Part shown: positions 46,737-54,506 of the stretch, piece after piece
How the letters are laid out: every line of letters begins with the position of its first letter
How positions within the stretch are numbered: the first letter of the stretch is position 1
Assembly (NCBI RefSeq): GCF_001310225.1
Contig: NZ_CP012898.1
Location: 2,294,001-2,358,000 of the forward strand
Length of the DNA: 64,000 bases
Direction: 5' to 3'
DNA from: Pseudalgibacter alginicilyticus
GTDB taxonomy: Bacteria; Bacteroidota; Bacteroidia; Flavobacteriales; Flavobacteriaceae
Notes under the pieces: model-generated
Database searches by the model: none
What the model saw: only the letters and a program-made list of their open reading frames with translations
What the model was told of the DNA's origin: nothing
Program-made: the position numbers and the translations under genes

Positions 46737-48287
46737 TTAGTTTATTATTGGCTGAATTTGCTTCCAAGTTTCCATATCTTCATTTTCTTGAACAGCTCCT
46801 GGTGTGCTTCTTCCATCAAGAATTATTTTTTTGAGTGCAGCTTTCATTTCTGAAACTCTTTCAGGAAAGACATTGAGTAAATTATTTGTTTCTTCTATGT
46901 CCGCTTTTAAATTATACAACTGCATAGCTGGTAGATCTAATTTTTCATTTTTAATATCTTGTGGCTTTGGATAACTCCATCCTCCAGATCCAGGACATAC
47001 AATCAATTTCCAATCGCCTTTTCTAATTGCAAAAGATCCATTTATTGAATGATGGACAGTGTACTCACGAATACTAACACCCGCCTCTCCTTTGATAAGT
47101 GGTAGCATACTAAAACTGTCTTCTGCTTCGGTATCTGGTGTCTCGTATCCAACTATCTCAGCACATGTAGCAAAAAAATCGGTGGTACAAATTGTTTTAT
47201 CAGACCTGAAATTTTTAAAAGCTTTATTAGGCCATTCTACAATAAATGGCACACGATGCCCCCCTTCAAAAATATCAGCCTTCATACCTCGAAACCTATA
47301 ACTTGGATTATGTTTTACTTTAGCGAGCTCCTCAAAATTTGCTCTTGGCGAACATCCGTTATCACTTGTAAACACTAAAAGTGTATTTTCTGAAATGCCT
47401 TGTTTTTTTAAAGTTTCCCTAATTTGTCGTACCACATCATCAACCTGCATCACAAAATCACCATACATATTGGTATTACTTTTTCCTAAAAATTCTGTTG
47501 TGGGTAAAATAGGTGTATGTGGTGCTGGCAATGGAAAATACAAAAAGAAAGGTGACTTTTTTCTTGAGTTTTCATTAATGTACTGAATTGCTTTATCAGT
47601 CAAATCTTGTAGTACGTTAGTATGGTCAAAATCATCTGAAGTAAGTCCTTCTCTCCAAAACCCTTTTTCATCAACCGAAACAGTCGTTTTTGTTGGGATC
47701 ATCGTTGGCGTATCATTCTCCACATATACATAGGGTGGCATATCAAGAGAACCACAAAAACCGAAAGAATAATCGAAACCATGCGTAGATGGACCATTTT
47801 TTATAGGTGCATTAAAATCTACTTTAAGATTTGCATTGAGATTATTTAGCCCTTTTATTGTTTCCTCATTTTCAAAAGCCCAATCCCAACCTAAATGCCA
47901 TTTTCCAATAAATGCAGTATTATAATCTTTTGATTTTAACATTTTAGCAATAGTCGTACGATCTCGCTTTATCAAGGATTTTGAATAACCACTTAACACA
48001 GAACTTTTTAACGAAGACCTCCAGTTATACCGTCCTGTTAATATTCCATAGCGAGTAGGTGTACACACAGCTGATGATGTGTGAGCATCTGTAAACATAA
48101 CCCCATTTTCAGACATACTATCTAAGTTTGGCGTTGATATTTTACTTTCTGGATTAAAACTTTTAATATCTCCATAACCCATATCATCCGCAAGAATGTA
48201 AATAATGTTTGGTTTTGAATCATCCGTTTTTTTTGATTGTGCTGTCATTATTGAAAAAGACAAAAAGAGTAATAAAAAATGTTTCAT
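46737..48287 (-). CDS. Family S1 sulfatase with C-T-P-T-R active site
   Basis: This 516-residue exported sulfatase has a signal to about MTAQ (17), metal pair in LADDMGYGD, Cys75 in CTPTR, GKWHLGWDWAF, APHTPILP and FTSDNGCSP. The active-site Ser is Thr, as in the sulfatase at 24740. It is most like the 23224 sulfatase overall: HHSINGSFAIRKGxWKL, CPGSGGWSYP and GRSTPG. The start overlaps the preceding sulfatase stop by 4 bp (ATGA), so the two are translationally coupled. Confidence 0.96.
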   Translation of the reverse strand: MKHFLLLFLSFSIMTAQSKKTDDSKPNIIYILADDMGYGDIKSFNPESKISTPNLDSMSENGVMFTDAHTSSAVCTPTRYGILTGRYNWRSSLKSSVLSGYSKSLIKRDRTTIAKMLKSKDYNTAFIGKWHLGWDWAFENEETIKGLNNLNANLKVDFNAPIKNGPSTHGFDYSFGFCGSLDMPPYVYVENDTPTMIPTKTTVSVDEKGFWREGLTSDDFDHTNVLQDLTDKAIQYINENSRKKSPFFLYFPLPAPHTPILPTTEFLGKSNTNMYGDFVMQVDDVVRQIRETLKKQGISENTLLVFTSDNGCSPRANFEELAKVKHNPSYRFRGMKADIFEGGHRVPFIVEWPNKAFKNFRSDKTICTTDFFATCAEIVGYETPDTEAEDSFSMLPLIKGEAGVSIREYTVHHSINGSFAIRKGDWKLIVCPGSGGWSYPKPQDIKNEKLDLPAMQLYNLKADIEETNNLLNVFPERVSEMKAALKKIILDGRSTPGAVQENEDMETWKQIQPIIN

Positions 48288-49714
48288 TTTAATTTTTTGT
48301 TTAAGTTTATCGTAAGTGCTTTAGGATTTTCTACTTGCCCTACCGGACGTGCATTTTCAACCATTTCTGCATCAAATTTTTCCATTGCATTTTTAAGTTG
48401 AAAAACAATATCTGGATATTCGTCTTTAAGGTTGGTCTTTTCTGCTATATCCTTTTTTAAATTATATAATGCTTCTTCTCCTTTAATAATTCTCAACTTC
48501 CAATCTCTCCATCTTACTGCTTCTAAAGTTCCCCAATGAGAATAGAAAAAATATTCATGCGGTGTTTTTGCTTGTGTGGTAAGCACTGGCATGATGTCTT
48601 TTCCATCAATGGTATTTTTAGATAATGTTGCTCCTATTAATTTTGCAAAAGTAGGTAGCACATCCATGCTTGTTAATAATTCATCAATTTCAATTCCAAC
48701 CTTAATTTTTGCTGGCCAGCGAATTACTGCTGGCACACGCATGCCACCTTCTAAAGTTTGTCCTTTGTGCCCCCTTAAAGGTTTGGTAGAACCTCTTTTG
48801 TTGGCAGCACCGTTATCACTCGTAAACAGCACAATAGTATTATCATCAATGCCTTGTTCTTTTAAGGTTTTTAATACTTGTCCTACTGACCAATCAATTT
48901 CATAAATAGCAGTTGCGTATATATTATCATCAGCTTTTACACCACTTTTTAACAAGTTTGCATACTCCTTTTTAATTTCATTAGAAGCTGCTACAGGTCC
49001 ATGAGGAATTGGGTGTGGCACATATAAAAAGAAGTTTTCATCTTTGTGCTCTTTGATAAATTGAACAGCTCTTTGCGTAACTCTTTGGGTTAGATTATCC
49101 TTATTAGGATCTAATTCTATTACTTTTTCACCTTCTAAAAGAGGAAGTGATGGAAATTTAAAAAATTGTTGTCTTGGATGTATTGGCGCAATATCATGAC
49201 TGTAAGGCAAACCAAAAAACTCATCAAAACCTTGTTGAGTAGGTAAAAATTCAGGTTGATCTCCTAAGTGCCATTTTCCAAACATTCCGGTGCTATACCC
49301 TACGGATTTTGCGATTTCTGCAAGCGTAACTTCATTAGGATTTAATCCATTTCCATCAGCAGCCAAACAAACAGGAAATTTTTTCCCTTTAGGAACATTT
49401 GGCAAATCTACGGCTAAACTAGAAGGTGGTTCCATACTTATTCTTCTAGGATAAGACCCCGTCATTAATGCTGCTCTGGATGGAGTACACAGTGGAGATG
49501 CCATATAAAAACTAGTTAACTTAGCTCCCTCATTTGCCATTCTATCAATATTAGGAGTGTAAACGTGGGCACCACCAAAACAACTCAAATCACCATAGCC
49601 CTGATCATCAGTAAAAATAATGACCAAATTAGGTTTGCCATTACTGGTTTTTTGACCAAAAACATAGCTACTTAATAATATTATGAATAATAAAAAACGG
49701 CAATTTATTTTCAT
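48284..49714 (-). CDS. Family S1 sulfatase (C-T-P-S-R active site)
   Basis: This 476-residue exported sulfatase has a signal ending about YVFGQ (21), metal pair in FTDDQGYGD, Cys76 in CTPSR, GKWHLGDQPEFLP, IPHGP and FTSDNG. It is the close paralogue of the 62276 sulfatase, of identical length, sharing QGFDEFFGLPYSHDI, LPLLEGE and the end ENARPVGQ/SRSEAYVK region. It starts directly after the SGNH gene stop (TAA-ATG) and its stop overlaps the next sulfatase by 4 bp, in the most tightly packed part of the locus. Confidence 0.96.
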   Translation of the reverse strand: MKINCRFLLFIILLSSYVFGQKTSNGKPNLVIIFTDDQGYGDLSCFGGAHVYTPNIDRMANEGAKLTSFYMASPLCTPSRAALMTGSYPRRISMEPPSSLAVDLPNVPKGKKFPVCLAADGNGLNPNEVTLAEIAKSVGYSTGMFGKWHLGDQPEFLPTQQGFDEFFGLPYSHDIAPIHPRQQFFKFPSLPLLEGEKVIELDPNKDNLTQRVTQRAVQFIKEHKDENFFLYVPHPIPHGPVAASNEIKKEYANLLKSGVKADDNIYATAIYEIDWSVGQVLKTLKEQGIDDNTIVLFTSDNGAANKRGSTKPLRGHKGQTLEGGMRVPAVIRWPAKIKVGIEIDELLTSMDVLPTFAKLIGATLSKNTIDGKDIMPVLTTQAKTPHEYFFYSHWGTLEAVRWRDWKLRIIKGEEALYNLKKDIAEKTNLKDEYPDIVFQLKNAMEKFDAEMVENARPVGQVENPKALTINLNKKLK

Positions 49715-50377
49715 TTACTTCAGCTCTTTTTCTAAAAATTTAGCAATGGGTTTCCCTAATTCTTCATACCCTTTTGGAGTATAATGTACATCATCATTTC
49801 CTTTTCCATATTCTTGATGTATTTTTTTAGAAACTTTATAGATATCATTAATTTCAACACCATTTTCCTGCATCACCTTACGTGCTACTTTGTTATATTT
49901 GATAGCATCTTCTACATATCTTCCTGCTTCTTCTGTAGGAACATAAGAGGTAGTTACAAAAATTAATTTAGCATTAGATTTTTGTTTTATTTTTTTAACA
50001 ATAGCCCTTAAATTACGTTCGTAATCTTCTATAGAAAAAGTAATTGTTCCATTGGCTTTATCTCTTTGCCCTTGTACTTTAGAATCTGGATGTCTATAAC
50101 ATAAATCCCACAATCCCCAATTAAAATGAATGATATCCCACTGTTCATCCCCAATCCAATCTTCAATATGTTTTAATCCATTACCCGTATGTTTTGCATT
50201 TCCTGGATTGTGTACAACCTCAGCGACCTCTTTTAAACTTTCTTTTACAAAAGGTGTGTAACCAATAGATATAGAGTCTCCTACAATTAATACTTTTTGT
50301 TTCTTTTTACTGAAAGCTATGGCTGTAATTACCACAACAAACAATAGTAATATTCTAACTATTTTTTTCATATCCAT
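49715..50377 (-). CDS. SGNH/GDSL hydrolase, exported
   Basis: The 220-residue protein has an N-terminal hydrophobic segment (about 4-22) that may be a signal peptide or anchor. VLIVGDSISIGYTP has the nucleophile Ser, and DDVHYTPKGYEELG the Asp-His pair. Block III reads HFNWGLWDL in place of G-x-N-D, so the usual oxyanion Asn is replaced or supplied by the Asn two residues before Gly. It is likely an acetyl- or other carbohydrate esterase. The start overlaps the GH116 stop by 1 bp and the end abuts a sulfatase start. Confidence 0.87.
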   Translation of the reverse strand: MDMKKIVRILLLFVVVITAIAFSKKKQKVLIVGDSISIGYTPFVKESLKEVAEVVHNPGNAKHTGNGLKHIEDWIGDEQWDIIHFNWGLWDLCYRHPDSKVQGQRDKANGTITFSIEDYERNLRAIVKKIKQKSNAKLIFVTTSYVPTEEAGRYVEDAIKYNKVARKVMQENGVEINDIYKVSKKIHQEYGKGNDDVHYTPKGYEELGKPIAKFLEKELK

Positions 50378-52926
50378 TATAGTTTTATCGTATAACTTTC
50401 ATTTGCATCAATTACTTTTTCTCTTAACTTTTTAGTTCCTATTCCGTTTAGCGTAAAACTTTTTAATTCTATTTTTCCTGAAAGCACGGTTACAATCGCT
50501 TCTTTATCTTTCACCTCACATATTCCCCAGCTATAACCGTTGCTCCAAAAATAAGTTCCTGGTTTACCCGTAAATTTCATTGATTTTTCTACTCCTGAAT
50601 AATGGAAACCTGAAGTAGCTAATACACCAGCCCAAGCCATCATACTACGTGCATAATGATGACCGAATTCCGCTTCGTTAAACGGATTTCTTTTTTTACC
50701 ATCGTAACGGTTTCTAATATCTTGAATGGTTTTTAAGCCTTCCTCTATCTGACCTTCATACAACATACTTACCGCTGCTGTATGCTCAAAACCTGTCATA
50801 ACTTCTGTGAAATATGGGAATGGTTGTTTAGGTCTTTCCTTTGGATAATCTGCCATTAGCAAAGCTGATTCGTTTCCATAAGCATAGGAACGCATAAAAT
50901 TTGGATGCTTTAACAAATTTTCTCGATAATTGTATTTTAGAATAGCCTCATTTGTTTTCTTGATATTTTCTTTATTGGCTAAGTAGCCTAAGTTAAGAGT
51001 ATGAGCCATGACTTGACCCACCAATTGGTCTACAAGTACACCTTCTCCTAACTGATATTGTGGGTTGTCTGCCACCAATCGCCTTTTTACCCGAATAAGT
51101 CCTTTTGCTATACTATCCAAATGCATGGGCGGTACAATTTCCTGTATATAATATTCACCATTAAATAAGTTTTCATCTATCCATTGAGAACCATTTTCAT
51201 ACAATGCTCTGCAGGTTTTTGCAAACGCTTTTTCTCCTAAGTAATTCGCCATTTCTTCGGTTGCACGCAAAGCCCCAAGGTACCAAAATCCCATTTGTGG
51301 GTTTGGCCCATAATACTCTACATCCATGGTATTGTGCTGGGAACCTTCCATAACACCATCTTTATCAGGATCCCATCCTTTCTGAATCCAACAGAATTCC
51401 ATTGCTTTTTTAACATTGCTCCAATTCTTTTTCAAAAATTCATCATCACCAGAAAGTTGCCATTCTCGGTAATATTTCATAATACTCCCCATTTGTCCAT
51501 CAGCAGCTGCCAATCCAAAATTGGTTCCATTGGTTTCCAATGGCAAATGTATGCGATAACTCATTAAACCATTTTCATCGGTAGCATAACCAAACTCAAC
51601 TTCCCGCATATTTTGAGCTACATCTCCAAACAGGAACGGAATGGTTTGTTCATAATTCCAAACATGGGTGCATGTACCAGTACCGCTTCCTTCGTTATCT
51701 TTAATTCCTTCCCAACCTAAGTAGTAACCTGATTTAGTTTTAAATGCGAGTTGTGTACGAAAATGAGCCAAATTGAACAAAGCCGCTTCTTTTATAACTT
51801 CTGGAAAATCACTATTGATAAAAGCTTCAACAAATGTTATAGTCTTTTTTTCCAATTCAGGAATTCTATTGATATTTTTCTGTGCTACATCCCATGAATC
51901 TTTAAATTGTGTTGCATAGTAATTGCCTACATTAGACTCTTCATTACTCCATGCTGGACGATTAGGAAAATTCCAAGTAATATAAAAACGAATATCTTTT
52001 TCTTCATTGGGTGCTAAAACTGTTTTTACCGCCAACGATGCCATATTATTTTTTTGATTGGATGTACGTTCTTCCAATAGGCCATCATTAGTATAATCAT
52101 CCCAAAACTCCAAAGTGCTATTACCCCAATCACCAGGTTGCCATGCCGTTCGATATGACACTTCACCTTCACTATTGGTTATTAAACTTACGGTTCCATA
52201 TTGGTAACTTTCTGTATCTATTTCTTCACTGGCAGTATAGTGAATCCCTTTTAATCCATTATCCTCTTTATAAGTATTAATATTTTGATAAGCTTTTCCT
52301 TCTTTTCCATCAAAACCAATAAAATTAGGGATATTTCCCGCTAAGGAAATCGTGATGGGCTTATTACTGATATTTTTTACTTTGTAACTCAATACCACAA
52401 TTGGAAGACTACTATCATCTGTATTACCTGGTATCAATGGATTAAAAGCTCCCATTGTTACTTGTACAGGCACCTGTTTATCCTTAAGCAAAACTTGTCC
52501 GAAAGGATAAGCCGTTTGAAAAGTAGCCTCGGCAAAACGTGGTAAGCCGTGATTAGGCGCTTTAGAGCCATAAAAGCCCTCGTCGTATTTAATAGGTACT
52601 GGACCTTCTAAAAGCAATGCTTGCGCTTCTTTGTTTTCTTCCTTTAGAAAAATGGAGAAAAATGGTGTACGATTAATAACTTCTACGCCAGTATATTTTG
52701 GGTTGTAACCTTTAGCTGGACGACTCATTATTTCCCAGTCTTCCAAAGCTCCTCGTCCTGTTAGTGAAATAGTACCCGTTCCAATACCACCAACAGGCAT
52801 AGCAATTCGGTCTGTATGATTCTGATCATAAGTTTTTAGTACAGGCCATTGATTTTCTTGAGCTTTGACATACGTAAATACTAAAACAGCAATGATGAAT
52901 AGGTTTATATGTTTAAAATTTTTCAT
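50377..52926 (-). CDS. GH116 glycosidase (second copy)
   Basis: This 849-residue exported enzyme (signal to about KAQ, 22) repeats the GH116 layout: MPVGGIGTGTISLTGRG at the N-terminus, likely nucleophile Glu406 in GWEGI, CTHVWNYEQ, and likely acid/base Asp535 in HNTMDVEYYG. It differs from the first copy mainly in the loop after the nucleophile (KDNEGSGTGT). Its start overlaps the ThuA-LamG gene stop by 4 bp (ATGA) and its stop overlaps the SGNH start by 1 bp. A beta-glucosidase- or beta-xylosidase-type exo-activity is expected; which sugar is unknown. Confidence 0.92.
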   Translation of the reverse strand: MKNFKHINLFIIAVLVFTYVKAQENQWPVLKTYDQNHTDRIAMPVGGIGTGTISLTGRGALEDWEIMSRPAKGYNPKYTGVEVINRTPFFSIFLKEENKEAQALLLEGPVPIKYDEGFYGSKAPNHGLPRFAEATFQTAYPFGQVLLKDKQVPVQVTMGAFNPLIPGNTDDSSLPIVVLSYKVKNISNKPITISLAGNIPNFIGFDGKEGKAYQNINTYKEDNGLKGIHYTASEEIDTESYQYGTVSLITNSEGEVSYRTAWQPGDWGNSTLEFWDDYTNDGLLEERTSNQKNNMASLAVKTVLAPNEEKDIRFYITWNFPNRPAWSNEESNVGNYYATQFKDSWDVAQKNINRIPELEKKTITFVEAFINSDFPEVIKEAALFNLAHFRTQLAFKTKSGYYLGWEGIKDNEGSGTGTCTHVWNYEQTIPFLFGDVAQNMREVEFGYATDENGLMSYRIHLPLETNGTNFGLAAADGQMGSIMKYYREWQLSGDDEFLKKNWSNVKKAMEFCWIQKGWDPDKDGVMEGSQHNTMDVEYYGPNPQMGFWYLGALRATEEMANYLGEKAFAKTCRALYENGSQWIDENLFNGEYYIQEIVPPMHLDSIAKGLIRVKRRLVADNPQYQLGEGVLVDQLVGQVMAHTLNLGYLANKENIKKTNEAILKYNYRENLLKHPNFMRSYAYGNESALLMADYPKERPKQPFPYFTEVMTGFEHTAAVSMLYEGQIEEGLKTIQDIRNRYDGKKRNPFNEAEFGHHYARSMMAWAGVLATSGFHYSGVEKSMKFTGKPGTYFWSNGYSWGICEVKDKEAIVTVLSGKIELKSFTLNGIGTKKLREKVIDANESYTIKL

Positions 52927-54485
52927 TTTTTAATATTGTAAGTTTTCATTAAATATTCAATTGTTTTTTTTAATTCATTATTTGACAATGGTCTTTCATA
53001 AATTAAAAATCGGGCAATTTCCCCATCAAAAGATTCAAAACCTGGATGGTTGGTAGCATCTCTTTCTTGACCGATTACCATTTTTGAGGAATTCGCATTT
53101 TGATTTATAGGAAACATTTTTTTTGCTACTGCTGTAATTGAATTAATAAAAAGCTCTATTTGAACTTTATTTACCCCGTCTCCCATTCTCCCTATTACCA
53201 AATAATAAGTATTTGTTTCCAATGGTTGATGGTTCAATACATGTGGATTATTATCATTCCACAATCCGCCTTCAATTGCATTTCTTGACCCCATCCAAAC
53301 CTGATTATCATCACTCAATCCAGCCCAAAAACCTTCATAATGACCTTGCTTATCAACATTCGTATTTCTCAGGTTTCCAAAAAAAGAATTAACCCCTGGC
53401 TTTCCAGAAACTTGCTCATAAACAGACATGATAGAAAACCAAGTATAGCCGCTTCCGGTAATTAAATGATCAAAGGCATCTTCATTCTCATTTATTAATT
53501 CCTGACGATGAAATACAACCGCATTGTGTCCATTCAACGCAGCTATATTTAATTCTAATCTTGGCATACCAGAACCTAATTCTTTCCTACCTTGATCTTG
53601 TTTATTGAAAGATTTAATGATGCTATTTTCAACATTATTTTTCCAAGAACTGATTCTATCACCACTTTCTAGAGTAATGCCATAATCGGCATTCAAATCA
53701 ACTATCAAACCCTCTAAAACGGGTAATTTTAGATTTTCTTCTGATAAACCTGAAGCCCAAATAATACCGCCCTCTATCAACTTTTGATAATTTTTATCAG
53801 AATAAATCTCAACTGTATGTCCCAAAGATGTAAAAAAAGAACGTCCGCCATCGTAATATTGACACCATGTAAAAGGATGATCACCTCCCATTTTAGACTC
53901 GCCAACATAAGACGATTCATCTAAAGACATAAGTACATTCACATCGTTTCGAGGATTGCTTGAAAAAGTATGCCACTCATCTGTAATTACCCATTCGTTG
54001 GGCAAATGACTTGTTGCTATGTGGTTTTTATTTTCAATTATCAACTTGGCCCTTTGTACTTTAGGATGTGCCACTAAACGTGTTCCTACTAATTTCTCAT
54101 ACCAATTTTGAAATCCGCCACCTTCTTCCCAAATAGCACCAGCACAGTGAATACCTACAAAGCCACCACCATTGTTAATATAGTTTTGAAGCACTTCTTG
54201 TTGAGCTTTTGAAAAAATTGGTCCTGCATTTCCACAGTTATTATTAAAGACAATAACATCAAAGCGGTTTAGGTTTTTCATGGTAATATCCGTTGTATCC
54301 ACAGATGTAATCACTTCCCAATCGTTTATTTCTCCCAAATGCTCTATCATTTCCAATCCAACCTTTTTTGACTTATGTTGAAAACCATTATCTGCTTGAA
54401 AATTGAGGACTTTTATTTGGTACTCAACTTGAGCGCTCAACATTGAGGATAAGCAAAAAAATAGTATGATTAAAAGTCGCATCAA
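52923..54485 (-). CDS. ThuA-like domain fused to LamG/concanavalin-like domain
   Basis: The 520-residue exported protein (signal to about SAQ, 19) has an N-terminal ThuA domain at about residues 22-245: VLNFQADNGFQHKSK, FDVIVFNNNCGN, GGGFVGIHCAG and DEWHTF, a class-I glutamine-amidotransferase-like fold of unknown chemistry. Residues about 255-515 form a concanavalin-like domain (LNADYGITLESGDRISSWKN, FDGEIARFLIYERPLS), a common sugar-binding fold. It lies between the second and third GH116 genes, overlapping one by 4 bp. ThuA proteins have been tied to disaccharide metabolism, but no activity can be assigned; a glycan-binding accessory or sugar-modifying enzyme is likely. Confidence 0.85.
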   Translation of the reverse strand: MMRLLIILFFCLSSMLSAQVEYQIKVLNFQADNGFQHKSKKVGLEMIEHLGEINDWEVITSVDTTDITMKNLNRFDVIVFNNNCGNAGPIFSKAQQEVLQNYINNGGGFVGIHCAGAIWEEGGGFQNWYEKLVGTRLVAHPKVQRAKLIIENKNHIATSHLPNEWVITDEWHTFSSNPRNDVNVLMSLDESSYVGESKMGGDHPFTWCQYYDGGRSFFTSLGHTVEIYSDKNYQKLIEGGIIWASGLSEENLKLPVLEGLIVDLNADYGITLESGDRISSWKNNVENSIIKSFNKQDQGRKELGSGMPRLELNIAALNGHNAVVFHRQELINENEDAFDHLITGSGYTWFSIMSVYEQVSGKPGVNSFFGNLRNTNVDKQGHYEGFWAGLSDDNQVWMGSRNAIEGGLWNDNNPHVLNHQPLETNTYYLVIGRMGDGVNKVQIELFINSITAVAKKMFPINQNANSSKMVIGQERDATNHPGFESFDGEIARFLIYERPLSNNELKKTIEYLMKTYNIKK

Positions 54486-54506
54486 CTTTATTAATTATTT
54501 ATTTTG

